Positions 7,591 through 16,110 of a DNA stretch of 50,543 nt are shown one piece after another. The stretch comes from an uncultured Veillonellaceae bacterium. GTDB lineage: Bacteria > Bacillota > Negativicutes > Selenomonadales > Selenomonadaceae. The translations under genes were made by a program, and so were the position numbers. The DNA is taken from the NCBI GenBank assembly GCA_902785705.1, contig CACZZN010000021.1, positions 1 through 50,543 of the forward strand, in the 5' to 3' direction. How positions within the stretch are numbered: position 1 is the first letter of the stretch; each line of letters starts with the position of its first letter. A model generated the notes under the pieces. That model was given only the letters and a program-made list of their open reading frames with translations. It was not told where the DNA came from and made no database searches.

Positions 7591-8475
7591 TCAGTCCAGA
7601 TTTTTCCAGAGTTTTCTCCTGAGTATCTGGTAGTAATCCTTATCCTCGAATTTCACGATTTTCGCAGCTGACTCGGATTTCTTCACGATGACCTCATCTC
7701 CCGGCATGAGGCGCACGCTTTCCTGGCCATCGAATGTCACGATATTGTCCTGTCTGCCCCGGGCAATCTGGATGCGGATCACGTCCGTATCCGCCACGGC
7801 AATCGGGCGCATCTGAAAGGTATGCGCACAGATGGGCGTCACGAGGAGCGCCTGGATATTCGGATTCAGGATCGGCCCTCCCGCCGACAGCGAATATGCC
7901 GTCGAGCCGGCAGGCGTGGATACGATAATGCCATCCGCCTGGCAGTCCATCAGATGCGTTGTATTGATGGAAAGCCCCAGCCGAAGCATGCGCGCCACGC
8001 CGTTCTTCGTAATCACGACATCGTTGATGGCGCTGCTCAGGAACTTCATGCCCTGCTCATTGCGCACATAACAGGATAGGCGCATGCGGCTCTCCACACG
8101 GTAATCCCCCTGCAGGAGCTTTCCCAGCCGTCCCTCCAGTTCCTCGGTCTCAATATCGGCCAAAAAACCCAGCGTCCCGATATTGATGCCGCAGATGGGA
8201 ACCGACTGCTCGCCGAAGCGGCGGCAAACTCCGAGCAAGGTGCCGTCTCCGCCGATGCTGAGCGCCATATCCACATGCACACGCTCGACACAGGGAAGCC
8301 CATACTTTTCCTTATGGTACTGCCGCGCTTCCTGCGCGGGCATGATAAGACGAACATCCTTGCTGTCGTAGAACCGGAAAATACGATCCACGATCTCGCC
8401 GGCCCTTCGCTTGCTCATATTCGGAAAAACCGCCATCTGCAGCATACCGGCCTCCCGCCCAAAAGGCTTTCGCAT
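7591..8475 (-). CDS. nadK: NAD kinase
   Basis: ATP-dependent phosphorylation of NAD to NADP in the cytoplasm. The 294-residue protein shows the diagnostic GGDGT motif at about residues 75-79 and the glycine-rich STPAGSTAYSLSAGGP segment that forms the active site. The ATG at 8475 follows GGAGGG by five bases; an internal Met at 8445 is less well placed. It lies 12 bases after tlyA and before argR, the standard order of this conserved cluster. Confidence 0.95.
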   Translation of the reverse strand: MRKPFGREAGMLQMAVFPNMSKRRAGEIVDRIFRFYDSKDVRLIMPAQEARQYHKEKYGLPCVERVHVDMALSIGGDGTLLGVCRRFGEQSVPICGINIGTLGFLADIETEELEGRLGKLLQGDYRVESRMRLSCYVRNEQGMKFLSSAINDVVITKNGVARMLRLGLSINTTHLMDCQADGIIVSTPAGSTAYSLSAGGPILNPNIQALLVTPICAHTFQMRPIAVADTDVIRIQIARGRQDNIVTFDGQESVRLMPGDEVIVKKSESAAKIVKFEDKDYYQILRRKLWKNLD

Positions 8476-8487
8476 GAAATCCCTCCA

Positions 8488-9297
8488 TCAAACATCCAGA
8501 GCGGCATGCGCTTCCCCCACAACACGCTGCATATCATCATCCGTGATGGCATCGTCCGTGCTGCCATCCATCGAAAGCCATGCCAAATATTCGATATTGC
8601 CCTCCGGCCCTTTGACCGGGGAAAAAGTCAGCCCCCGCACCGAGAATCCATGCTCCCTGCTGAAGGAAAGCACCCGTCGGATGACCGCCAGATGAATCGC
8701 AGGATCCCGCACGACTCCTTTTTTGCCCACATGCTCGCGGCCCGCCTCGAATTGCGGCTTGATGAGAGCCGCGATCTCCCCCTCCGGTTTCAAAAGCTCC
8801 CGCACCGCGGGGAGTACCTTTTCCAGAGAAATAAATGCCACATCGATGGATGCAAAGTCCAATATGTCAGGAATCATATCCGGTGTCACATTGCGGACAT
8901 TCGTGCGCTCCATGTTGACAACACGCTCATCCGTGCGCAGTTTCCAAGCAAGCTGCCCATAGCCGACATCAATGGCGTAGACCTTTTGCGCTCCGTTCTG
9001 GAGCATGCAGTCCGTGAAGCCCCCCGTCGAGGCTCCGATATCCGCCGCGATTTTCCCGGACAGCGTCAGTCCAAAGGCCTGCACCGCTTTTGCCAGTTTC
9101 AGCCCGCCGCGGCTCACATAGGGCAGATCCCCGCCAAGCAGCCGGATCTCCGCCTCTGCCTTGACGGTCATGCCTGCCTTGTCCACCTTCTGCCCGTCCA
9201 CCAGCACCTGTCCGGCCATGATGATTCGTTTCGCGCGCTCGCGGCTCCCGGCAAGGCCTCGCTCCACCAGCAGCACATCCAGCCGTTCCTTCGCCAT
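8488..9297 (-). CDS. tlyA: TlyA family rRNA (cytidine-2'-O)-methyltransferase
   Basis: Fusion of an N-terminal S4 RNA-binding domain (about residues 1-60, starting [15 protein letters not shown]) with an FtsJ/RrmJ-type SAM methyltransferase domain (motif [13 protein letters not shown], about 85-96). The family 2'-O-methylates cytidines in ribosomal RNA, and some members are annotated as hemolysins. The ATG at 9297 overlaps the dxs TGA by one base (TGATG), so translation is coupled; upstream in-frame starts would run into dxs. Length is 269 residues, normal for the family. Confidence 0.93.
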   Translation of the reverse strand: MAKERLDVLLVERGLAGSRERAKRIIMAGQVLVDGQKVDKAGMTVKAEAEIRLLGGDLPYVSRGGLKLAKAVQAFGLTLSGKIAADIGASTGGFTDCMLQNGAQKVYAIDVGYGQLAWKLRTDERVVNMERTNVRNVTPDMIPDILDFASIDVAFISLEKVLPAVRELLKPEGEIAALIKPQFEAGREHVGKKGVVRDPAIHLAVIRRVLSFSREHGFSVRGLTFSPVKGPEGNIEYLAWLSMDGSTDDAITDDDMQRVVGEAHAALDV

Positions 9298-11174
9298 CAA
9301 AGATTCCCCCAAGCCTTCCTTACCCGCTCTGCGATCTGCTCGGGCAGAAGACCGCACAGCTCCAGAAGCTCCTTCCGCGTCCCCTGCTCGATAAACGCAT
9401 CCGGAATCCCGAAGCGCAGCATCGGAACCGGCATCCCATGATCCGCGTAGAACTCCGCGACTGCCGCGCCGAAGCCTCCCGCCAACGCATTTTCCTCGCA
9501 GGTCACCACGAGCTTCCGATCCGCTGCCTGCAGGAGCACTGCCTCATCCAGCGGCTTCACAAAGCGCATGTTCACGACTCCCGCCGAGATCCCCGCCTGC
9601 TCCAAAAGCGCAGCGCTTTCCAGCGAGGGATGCACCATGCTGCCTGCGGCAAGAAGCATGACATCCGTCCCCTCGCGCAGCAGTTCCGCTTTTCCCCACG
9701 GAATCCGCTGCTGTTCCTCCTCAACGGGGACCCCGATGCCCGCGCCGCGCGGATAGCGGATCGCCGCCGGCCCATCCTGCTCCAGAACGGCGAACAGCAT
9801 CTGCCGAAGCTCATTCTCATCCTTTGGCGCCAGAAGGCTCATATGCGGCATATGTCGCAGATAGGAAAGATCGAATACGCCGTGGTGCGTCGGCCCGTCC
9901 TCTCCCACAAGCCCCGCGCGGTCCAGACAGAGCGTAACAGGAAGCCGCTGCAGACATACATCATGCAGGATCTGGTCATAGGCCCGCTGCGCAAAGGTGG
10001 AATAAAGCGCCACCACGGGGCGCATCCCCTCGGCTGCCATCCCGGCTGCCAGTGTCATTGCATGTTCCTCCGCAATGCCCACGTCAAAGCATCGCTTCGG
10101 AAATGCCTTTTGGAACGCTTTCAGTCCCGTACCGGACGGCATGGCCGCCGTAATCGCCGTCAGATTCTTGTATTTTTCCGCACAATCCAGCAGAGCTTTG
10201 CTGAAGACATCCGTATAGGCCGCGGGAACGGATTCCGTCTTCCGGATCACTTCCCCTGTCTCCTCATCAAATCTGCCGATGCCGTGGAATTTTTCCGGAT
10301 ATTGCTCCGCCGGTTCGTAGCCGCAGCCCTTTTTCGTATGCACATGGAGCAGGATCGGCCCCTTGAGCTCCCTGACGCGCACAAGCACCTCCTGAAGCTG
10401 ACGCAGGTTATGCCCATCGATCGGCCCGATATACTGAAAGCCGATCTCCTCGAACAATCCGCCCGGCGTCAATGCGGTCTTCACGCCATCCTTGATGCTG
10501 TTGGCCGTGCGCAGCACCTTGCCTCCGATTCCGGGGATGCTCTTGATGAGATTTTCCATATCGCGCTTGGCCCGATGGTACTGCGGCGCAATGCGCAGCT
10601 CGGAAAGATACATGGACATCCCCCCGACATTTTTGTCAATGGACATCTCATTGTCATTGAGTATGACCAGCATGTCCCGATGGAGATCCCCTGCATGGTT
10701 CAGGGCCTCAAAGGCCTCGCCGCCGGTCAGCGCACCGTCCCCGATGACTGCAATCACCTGATGCGTTTCCCGCTTTAGGTCGCGTGCGACCGCCATGCCC
10801 AGAGCAGCCGAAATCGAGGTGCTGGCATGCCCTACGCCAAATGCGTCATAGGCAGACTCCGCCCGTTTCGGGAATCCCGTGATACCGCCTTTTTTCCGAA
10901 GCGTCGCAAAGCTCTCCCTGCGTCCGCTCAATATCTTATGCGTATAAGCCTGATGCCCTACATCCCAAATCAATTTGTCCGTCGGGAAATGGAAGACACG
11001 GTACAGCGCCAGGGTCAGCTCGACGGTGCCCAGGCTGGGTGCGAGATGCCCGCCGTTCACGGATACCGTATGGATGATAAGGGCCCGGATCTCCTCTGCC
11101 AGCTGCTCCAGTTGCTGCTCGCTCAGCCGCCGGATGCCCTCCGGCAGTTCTATGCGCTCAAGTAGATTCCCCAC
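9297..11174 (-). CDS. dxs: 1-deoxy-D-xylulose-5-phosphate synthase
   Basis: Thiamine-diphosphate enzyme that condenses pyruvate and glyceraldehyde-3-phosphate, the first step of the MEP isoprenoid pathway. The 625-residue length is typical. The N-terminal domain has GDGALTGG (about 145-152) and NDNEMSID, which bind thiamine diphosphate and Mg. The transketolase-like central domain contains the [15 protein letters not shown] region with the catalytic Glu. It follows ispA, a prenyl synthase that uses downstream products. An inverted repeat fills the ispA-dxs gap. AAGGGG lies just upstream of the ATG. Confidence 0.97.
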   Translation of the reverse strand: MGNLLERIELPEGIRRLSEQQLEQLAEEIRALIIHTVSVNGGHLAPSLGTVELTLALYRVFHFPTDKLIWDVGHQAYTHKILSGRRESFATLRKKGGITGFPKRAESAYDAFGVGHASTSISAALGMAVARDLKRETHQVIAVIGDGALTGGEAFEALNHAGDLHRDMLVILNDNEMSIDKNVGGMSMYLSELRIAPQYHRAKRDMENLIKSIPGIGGKVLRTANSIKDGVKTALTPGGLFEEIGFQYIGPIDGHNLRQLQEVLVRVRELKGPILLHVHTKKGCGYEPAEQYPEKFHGIGRFDEETGEVIRKTESVPAAYTDVFSKALLDCAEKYKNLTAITAAMPSGTGLKAFQKAFPKRCFDVGIAEEHAMTLAAGMAAEGMRPVVALYSTFAQRAYDQILHDVCLQRLPVTLCLDRAGLVGEDGPTHHGVFDLSYLRHMPHMSLLAPKDENELRQMLFAVLEQDGPAAIRYPRGAGIGVPVEEEQQRIPWGKAELLREGTDVMLLAAGSMVHPSLESAALLEQAGISAGVVNMRFVKPLDEAVLLQAADRKLVVTCEENALAGGFGAAVAEFYADHGMPVPMLRFGIPDAFIEQGTRKELLELCGLLPEQIAERVRKAWGNL

Positions 11175-11191
11175 ATTGCTCCCCTTCTTTC

Positions 11192-11278
11192 GGAACTATC
11201 GAAAAATAACTTAGCCATTTCGCTTGCCCAAATTCCGCCTGTCTGCGCAATATGACTAACTTATTTTCCTCCAGTTCC
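11192..11278. repeat. 87-base imperfect inverted-repeat element between ispA and dxs
   Basis: The left arm GGAACTATCGAAAAATAACT... (11192-11214) and the right arm (11256-11278) are about 23-base inverted repeats with a few mismatches, 41 bases apart. The right arm abuts the ispA stop. The left-arm sequence recurs almost identically (22 of 23 bases) at 40299-40321, so it is a dispersed repeat rather than a local hairpin. It could be a very small MITE-like element. As RNA it would fold between two cistrons and could modulate ispA/dxs expression. Confidence 0.6.
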
Positions 11279-12163
11279 TCAACTTTTCCTCTTCAAAAGA
11301 TAGGATACCAGCTCCCGCAGGAACTCTGCCTCCGCCCCGAAGTCCCGCAGGGCATCCATCGCCTCCTGCACGGCAGACGCGGCAAGCTCCTGCGCTCTCT
11401 CCAAAGAAGTCAGCGTCACATACGTCGACTTGTGGTTCTTCGCATCGCTTCCGACGGGTTTGCCAATCGCAGCCTCGTCCCCCGTCACGTCCAGAATGTC
11501 GTCCGTGATCTGGAACGCCAGTCCGAAGTCATCCGCATAGCGCGTAAGCGCCGACAGCTGCGCTTCCGATGCCCCTGCCAGGATGGCTCCCGAGCGGATA
11601 GCCGCACGGAACAATGCACCCGTCTTGCCCAGATGCATCCTGCGCAGCGTGTCCATATCAATCGCGTGATCCTCCGACTCCAGATCGATGGACTGCCCCC
11701 CGACCATGCCATTCGAGCCTGCCGCAATGCTCATTTCCTTCACGACGGATACCACAGCCTCCGCGGTGACGCCCTTCTGGCGTGTCATCGTCTCAAAGGC
11801 AAGCGTCAGCAGGGCATCCCCTGCCAGAATCGCCGTGCCCTCGCCATAGACCTTGTGATTGGTCGGCTTGCCGCGCCGGAAATCATCATTGTCCATGGCC
11901 GGCAGATCATCATGGATCAACGAATAGGTGTGGATCATCTCAATGGCGCAGCCTGTCACGAGAAATCTGTCTCCATCGCCTCCCACCGCATCCGCTGCCG
12001 CCATCAGCAGCACCGGGCGGAGACGTTTGCCGCCTGCCATGAGGCTGTACTTCATGGATTCCGAAAGCTTTGGTTCCAGCGCCTCGTCCATGTGAAGCTC
12101 TTGCACAAGCGCCTGTTCCACCATTTCCTGCCTTCTCTTCCAAGCTTCTTTCAGCATCTTCAC
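11279..12163 (-). CDS. ispA: Polyprenyl synthase (farnesyl/geranylgeranyl diphosphate synthase)
   Basis: Trans-isoprenyl diphosphate synthase, 294 residues. The first aspartate-rich motif DDLPAMD is at about residues 85-91 and the second, DDILD, is in the C-terminal third; both bind Mg-diphosphate. The spacing of the first motif (DDxxxxD) fits bacterial farnesyl diphosphate synthases, although chain length cannot be fixed from sequence alone. The ATG overlaps the xseB stop (ATGA). It sits between xseB and dxs, so isoprenoid precursor supply and chain elongation are co-transcribed. Confidence 0.94.
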   Translation of the reverse strand: MKMLKEAWKRRQEMVEQALVQELHMDEALEPKLSESMKYSLMAGGKRLRPVLLMAAADAVGGDGDRFLVTGCAIEMIHTYSLIHDDLPAMDNDDFRRGKPTNHKVYGEGTAILAGDALLTLAFETMTRQKGVTAEAVVSVVKEMSIAAGSNGMVGGQSIDLESEDHAIDMDTLRRMHLGKTGALFRAAIRSGAILAGASEAQLSALTRYADDFGLAFQITDDILDVTGDEAAIGKPVGSDAKNHKSTYVTLTSLERAQELAASAVQEAMDALRDFGAEAEFLRELVSYLLKRKS

Positions 12164-12399
12164 TCACCCTTTATTTCCAGCTTTTCTTCCACGATCTTGC
12201 CATTCTCGTCCTTTACCAGAAGATCCATGGTCTTCTCCGCGCGATCCAGAGCTGCCATGCAGAACTTGGAAAGCTCGATCCCCTCAGAGTAGCTCTTCAT
12301 GAGTTCCGCAAGGCTGGCTTCGCCATTTTCCATATGGGCCGTGATTTCCTCCAGACGTTCCAGTGCATCCTCAAAGGTCGGTTCTTTCTTTTTTGGCAT
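12160..12399 (-). CDS. xseB: Exodeoxyribonuclease VII small subunit
   Basis: Small helical subunit that binds the XseA catalytic chain to make the single-strand exonuclease. The start at 12399 gives 79 residues beginning MPKKKEPTFEDALERLEEI, the normal length and the usual N-terminal signature. GGAG lies six bases upstream. A longer form from 12444 would have no good ribosome site. The gene overlaps the 3' end of xseA by 29 bases and the start of ispA by four, which implies tight coupling. Confidence 0.93.
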   Translation of the reverse strand: MPKKKEPTFEDALERLEEITAHMENGEASLAELMKSYSEGIELSKFCMAALDRAEKTMDLLVKDENGKIVEEKLEIKGE

Positions 12400-13597
12400 T
12401 TGCTGCTCCATCCTTTCCATCCACAGTCGCAAACAGTCGTCCATCTGCCAGCACGATTCCGATCCGGCTGCCCTTCGGCGCCTGTTTCACGCTCCGTACC
12501 AGTCCATCCGCATTCTCTATGATACCATATCCGTGCCTGAGCACCCTGGCCGGATTCAAAAGATCCAGCTGTTCCAAGGCCACCGCAAGCCTGTGTCCCT
12601 TTTCCTGAAGCAGCTGTTCTTTCTGACGGTCCATCCGAAGCGCCAGCATATCCAAGCGTTGTTTCCTCGCTGCAAGGAGCTGCCGCGGACGCTGCAGGAG
12701 CGTGCTCTTCCGGCAGCGCAGCAGCCGTTCCCGCTTCCTGCGAAGATTCTGTATCGCCGCATTCCGCATGCGGACGCGCAGGACTTCCACCCTGTGCTGA
12801 AGTTCCCGCGTATCCGGCACGGCGAGCTCTGCCGCATGGGAGGGCGTTGCCGCCCTGCAATCCGCCGCAAAATCCGCCAGCGTGAAGTCCGTTTCATGCC
12901 CGACCGCCGAGATGACAGGAATCTCGGACGCATGGATGGCCCGCACCACGGGTTCTTCATTGAAGGCCCAAAGGTCCTCCATGGAGCCGCCGCCCCGCCC
13001 GACGATCAGGACATCCACGACGTATTTTTGATTGAAAAAACGAATGCCTTCCGCTATCTCCTCCGCGGCCCCCGCACCCTGTACCAGAACAGGATACAAG
13101 ACCAGCCGCACCTGCGGATTTCTCTGTTTGGAAACATGATAGATATCCCGAAGCACTGCGCCCGAAAGAGATGTGACGATGCCGACGGTCTTCGGGAAAT
13201 GCGGCAGCGGTTTCTTGAGCGACGCATCGAACAGCCCCTCCTGCGCGAGTTTTTGCTTCAGCTGCTCAAAGGCCACGGCAAGGCTCCCCGCTCCCTCCGG
13301 CGTCATGGAATCCACATAGAGCTGGTAGACTCCGTCCCGCTCATAGACCGCAACATTCCCCCTGGCAATGACCTGCATGCCATTTTCCGGACGGAACCGC
13401 AAGCCTTGCGCCCTGCTTTTGAACATGACGCACTTCATGCTTGCCTCGCTGTCCTTCAACGTAAAATAGCAATGCCCGGAGGCATAGCACTTGAAATTCG
13501 AGATCTCACCGCGGACCAAAAGTCCCTGCAACAAGGGTTCCGCCTGCAGCAGCCCCTTGATATACCGAGTGACCTCGCTTACACTGTGAACCGCCAA
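12371..13597 (-). CDS. xseA: Exodeoxyribonuclease VII large subunit
   Basis: Catalytic subunit of ExoVII, 408 residues. An N-terminal OB-fold (VRGEISNFKCYASGHCYFTL) is followed by the catalytic domain (GIVTSLSGAVLRDI, then VGRGGGSMEDLWAFNEE and AVGHETDFTLADFAAD) and a coiled-coil C-terminus that carries the small subunits. The start is a TTG with GGAGG seven bases upstream. A strong terminator lies 25 bases upstream of the gene, so its transcription depends on read-through or an unseen promoter. The folD gene that often sits between nusB and xseA in Bacillus is absent. Confidence 0.95.
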   Translation of the reverse strand: MAVHSVSEVTRYIKGLLQAEPLLQGLLVRGEISNFKCYASGHCYFTLKDSEASMKCVMFKSRAQGLRFRPENGMQVIARGNVAVYERDGVYQLYVDSMTPEGAGSLAVAFEQLKQKLAQEGLFDASLKKPLPHFPKTVGIVTSLSGAVLRDIYHVSKQRNPQVRLVLYPVLVQGAGAAEEIAEGIRFFNQKYVVDVLIVGRGGGSMEDLWAFNEEPVVRAIHASEIPVISAVGHETDFTLADFAADCRAATPSHAAELAVPDTRELQHRVEVLRVRMRNAAIQNLRRKRERLLRCRKSTLLQRPRQLLAARKQRLDMLALRMDRQKEQLLQEKGHRLAVALEQLDLLNPARVLRHGYGIIENADGLVRSVKQAPKGSRIGIVLADGRLFATVDGKDGAANAKKERTDL

Positions 13598-13621
13598 ATC
13601 CCCGCCTCCAGTTCCTTATAC

Positions 13622-13648
13622 AAGAAAAAGCCAGACATGATGTCTGGC
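13622..13648 (-). terminator. Terminator/attenuator between nusB and xseA
   Basis: On the minus strand a perfect stem GCCAGACAT/ATGTCTGGC with almost no loop is followed by TTTTTCTT. It lies 10 bases after the nusB stop and 25 bases before the xseA TTG. It divides an otherwise continuous cluster, so it may partly attenuate read-through. Confidence 0.75.
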
Positions 13649-13657
13649 AATCTCCGA

Positions 13658-14077
13658 TTATCTAGCCATTGCATCCAGTATCCCGTTGACAAATCGGCCA
13701 GAATCATCTGTGCCATATTTTTTCGCCAGCTCAACTGCCTCATTGATAGCGATCCCGGGATCCAGCACCGGATCGCAGAATTTCATTTCATAGGAGGCCA
13801 GCCTTAAAATGTTGCGATCCACCACAGCCATACGCTCAAGCTTCCATCCCTTGGCATAGGATGCAATCAGCGCATCGATCTCCGTGAGCCTCGATCTTGT
13901 GCCATGCACGGTCTCTGTCACATACCCGCGTTCTTTTGCGGAAAGCTTCTCGCCCTCCTGCAGCGCCTTATCGACGGCCAGTGCCTCATACTTTTCCTGC
14001 TCGCCTTCATCCCCATGGTTCAGATCCAACTGGAAAAGAGCCTGCAGCACAGCTTCCCTTGCTAATCTACGACTCAT
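13658..14077 (-). CDS. nusB: Transcription antitermination factor NusB
   Basis: All-helical RNA-binding protein that with NusE (S10) binds boxA and supports rRNA antitermination. Its 139 residues start with SRRLAREAVLQALFQLD, the family's N-terminal arginine-rich helix, and contain DRNILRLASYEMKF and INEAVELAKKYG. The ATG follows GGAG. It lies downstream of asp23-amaP-DUF2273, as in many Bacillota. A terminator follows directly. Confidence 0.96.
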   Translation of the reverse strand: MSRRLAREAVLQALFQLDLNHGDEGEQEKYEALAVDKALQEGEKLSAKERGYVTETVHGTRSRLTEIDALIASYAKGWKLERMAVVDRNILRLASYEMKFCDPVLDPGIAINEAVELAKKYGTDDSGRFVNGILDAMAR

Positions 14078-14103
14078 ATGAATGATAACTCCTCACAACC
14101 GTA

Positions 14104-14355
14104 CTACCAGCGCTGAAAACGTTCCGGCAAATATTTCTGCAATTTCTCCAATGTCGTCTCCACGAGATCATCCCCATGATCCATCCTCGCACCGATATAA
14201 AGGCCGATGCAGCCGCACAGAAGCACGAAGAGTATGTCCCAGAACCCAAAGACCAGAATGGCAACGGCCAGGAGCATGCCGACAAGCATCCCCATCTTTC
14301 TCGCATGATGCTCTGCAAAGAAAGATTGGACCATCTCCTTCAGCTCTTCCCACAT
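14104..14355 (-). CDS. DUF2273 family small membrane protein
   Basis: An 83-residue protein with one hydrophobic segment (about residues 20-52, GMLVGMLLAVAILVFGFWDI and beyond) that may form two short membrane spans, and a charged C-terminus. DUF2273 proteins are regularly found beside amaP and asp23 and are thought to belong to the same membrane-associated envelope-stress complex; the exact role is not known. AGGTG precedes the ATG. It lies 12 bases after amaP. Confidence 0.85.
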   Translation of the reverse strand: MWEELKEMVQSFFAEHHARKMGMLVGMLLAVAILVFGFWDILFVLLCGCIGLYIGARMDHGDDLVETTLEKLQKYLPERFQRW

Positions 14356-14367
14356 ACAATCACCTCG

Positions 14368-14934
14368 TCATACGACACGCTTCTGCTCCACCGGTGCGTT
14401 GGAAATATCGGACACCAAAACATTCACCGGCACATCCGGAAGCTTCAGCGCCGCCGCCAACTCCCCTCGCACTGCCTGCGCCGCCTGCCCGCTGACCTCC
14501 GGAGCCGAAGCGCCTTGTATCAGCACCAGCTGCAGGGCAATGGAAATCGGAGAGCCTTCCTTCTGCTTTTCCACCTTTGCCTTTGCATCGCGTACCCCCG
14601 TGACAGCCAGCGCGGAACGCTCGGAAAGTTCCCGGATTGCCGTCACAGCGACCTTGACCTGCCCCTGCCCGCTCTCAGAAAGCACCAGTTCCCCCGATGC
14701 CTCCCGTCTGTCCTTTTTTCCGCCGGAAGAGAGCGCCGCCACCATCAAATGGATACCAAGCAGGAACACAACTGCGAGCACGGCCAGCGATTCCGGCCGT
14801 GCCACAGCATACCGCAGTTCATTCTGCCACATTCCCTCCGGGATCAGATGAAGGAAAACCCCTGCTAGGAAAAGCACAGACACGCTGACGCAAAGAGCAT
14901 AGACAAGCAGCAATAAACGATTGATTATCCCCAT
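14368..14934 (-). CDS. amaP: Alkaline shock response membrane anchor protein AmaP
   Basis: A 188-residue membrane protein with an N-terminal hydrophobic segment (residues 5-27) and a second one near 50-70 (SLAVLAVVFLLGIHLMVAAL), followed by a soluble Asp23-like domain. AmaP anchors Asp23 to the membrane in Staphylococcus. Its position between asp23 and the DUF2273 gene supports the same role here. The weak ribosome site GGAAAGG is at moderate distance. The product is inferred from topology and gene order more than from strong motifs. Confidence 0.85.
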   Translation of the reverse strand: MGIINRLLLLVYALCVSVSVLFLAGVFLHLIPEGMWQNELRYAVARPESLAVLAVVFLLGIHLMVAALSSGGKKDRREASGELVLSESGQGQVKVAVTAIRELSERSALAVTGVRDAKAKVEKQKEGSPISIALQLVLIQGASAPEVSGQAAQAVRGELAAALKLPDVPVNVLVSDISNAPVEQKRVV

Positions 14935-14960
14935 TGCTTTCGCCCTTTCCTCCCGATTTC

Positions 14961-15374
14961 TCAGCGAACGCGGACCTCTTCCTCTTTTTCCTCTTCCTCA
15001 GGGAAGCCTACGCCCTGCACATGCACATTGACCTCGACAACGGAAAGGCCTGTCATCGTCTCAATGGCCTGCTTGACATTTTCTTGCGCCGCAAGCGCCA
15101 CATCAGGAATGCGTACGCCGTACTTCACAATGATGTAAAGATCGACAGCCGCTTCCTTCTCGCCGACCTCGACCTTGACGCCCTTTGCGAAGTTCTTGCG
15201 CCCGAGGATTTCCGCAATGCCGCCCACCAGTCCGGCGCTCATGCCTGCGATGCCGTCAAGCTCCGTGGCCGCGAGTCCTGCAATGATGCTCACAACCTCA
15301 TCGGCAATACGGATCGACCCCAAACGTGTTTCCTTCTTCGTCGGCAATACCTTTTCCTTGTTGTTATTTTCCAT
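14961..15374 (-). CDS. Asp23/Gls24 family envelope stress protein
   Basis: A 137-residue protein with the family core: IRIADEVVSIIAGLAATELDG, then VDLYIIVKYGVRIPDVA and VNVHVQGVGF, ending in a Glu-rich tail. Members are abundant membrane-tethered proteins linked to cell-envelope and alkaline stress. GGGAGG precedes the ATG by eight bases. It heads the asp23-amaP-DUF2273-nusB group and has its own sigma-H-like promoter and a leader hairpin. In Bacillus the homologue is yqhY, found at the same place after efp/accBC; accB and accC are not present here. Confidence 0.93.
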   Translation of the reverse strand: MENNNKEKVLPTKKETRLGSIRIADEVVSIIAGLAATELDGIAGMSAGLVGGIAEILGRKNFAKGVKVEVGEKEAAVDLYIIVKYGVRIPDVALAAQENVKQAIETMTGLSVVEVNVHVQGVGFPEEEEKEEEVRVR

Positions 15375-15398
15375 GTGAATACCCTCCCTTTATCAGTT

Positions 15399-15424
15399 GA
15401 AGAGCTCCCCGGAGGAACCTCTTC
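15399..15424 (-). promoter_or_regulatory. Leader hairpin upstream of asp23
   Basis: GAAGAG and CTCTTC arms enclose an inner CTCC/GGAG stem. The structure sits between the sigma-H-like promoter and the ribosome site, and no T-run follows, so it is not a terminator. It may affect mRNA stability or translation. Confidence 0.4.
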
Positions 15425-15439
15425 TTGCGTACATATGTA

Positions 15440-15469
15440 CTATTCGCTGTGCAGGAAGACTTTTCCTTC
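15440..15469 (-). promoter_or_regulatory. Sigma-H-like promoter of asp23
   Basis: On the minus strand GAAGGAAAA, 12 bases, then AGC GAATAG. This matches RnAGGAwWW-N12-RnnGAATww except for the last base. It lies about 65 bases upstream of the asp23 ATG in the only sizeable gap between efp and asp23. Confidence 0.6.
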
Positions 15470-15520
15470 TTTTCCTTAAGGAAAAACTGCCGCAAGCACG
15501 ACAGTCCGCAAAAACACAGA

Positions 15521-16078
15521 TTACGCACGCTCGATATAGTTGCCGGTGCGCGTATCGATGCGAAGCACATCACCCTCATTGACAAAGAGCGGCACACGCA
15601 CGACATATCCCGTTTCCACCGTAGCGTTTTTGGTTGCCCCCGTTGCCGTATTGCCCTTTACACTCGGCTCGCATTCCGTGACTTTGAGCTCGACGGAATT
15701 CGGCAGGGAAATGCCGATGATGCGGCCCTTGAACATCTGCAGATTGACCTCCATGTTTTCCATGAGATAATTGAGCGCCGTTCCCAACTGGTCCTTAGTG
15801 AGCTCCGTCTGCTCATAGGTCTCTGTATCCATGAAGGTATACATGCCGTCCGATTCATAGAGGAACTGCATTTTGCGCGTATCCAGATGCGCAGCCGGCA
15901 TCTTCTCGTTCGGGTTGAAGGTACGTTCCACCACCGCACCTGTCTCCACATTCTTGATTTTCGTGCGCACGAACGCCGCGCCCTTTCCCGGCTTCACATG
16001 CTGAAAATCCACAATCTGCCAGACACCGCCATCGATTTCGATGGTAAGGCCGGTACGGAAATCTGTACTTGAAATCAT
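15521..16078 (-). CDS. efp: Translation elongation factor P
   Basis: Three-domain factor of 185 residues that enters the ribosomal E site and relieves stalling at polyproline stretches. It begins MISSTDFRTGLTIEIDGG, has the KOW-like domain I with the PGKGAAFVRTK loop (about 31-41) whose lysine is the modification site in many species, and ends with two OB domains. GGAGG is upstream of the ATG. It follows aroQ and pepP, a conserved trio in Bacillota. Confidence 0.97.
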   Translation of the reverse strand: MISSTDFRTGLTIEIDGGVWQIVDFQHVKPGKGAAFVRTKIKNVETGAVVERTFNPNEKMPAAHLDTRKMQFLYESDGMYTFMDTETYEQTELTKDQLGTALNYLMENMEVNLQMFKGRIIGISLPNSVELKVTECEPSVKGNTATGATKNATVETGYVVRVPLFVNEGDVLRIDTRTGNYIERA

Positions 16079-16110
16079 TGTTTACGCCCTCCAGTAAATT
16101 AAGTTCTTGC

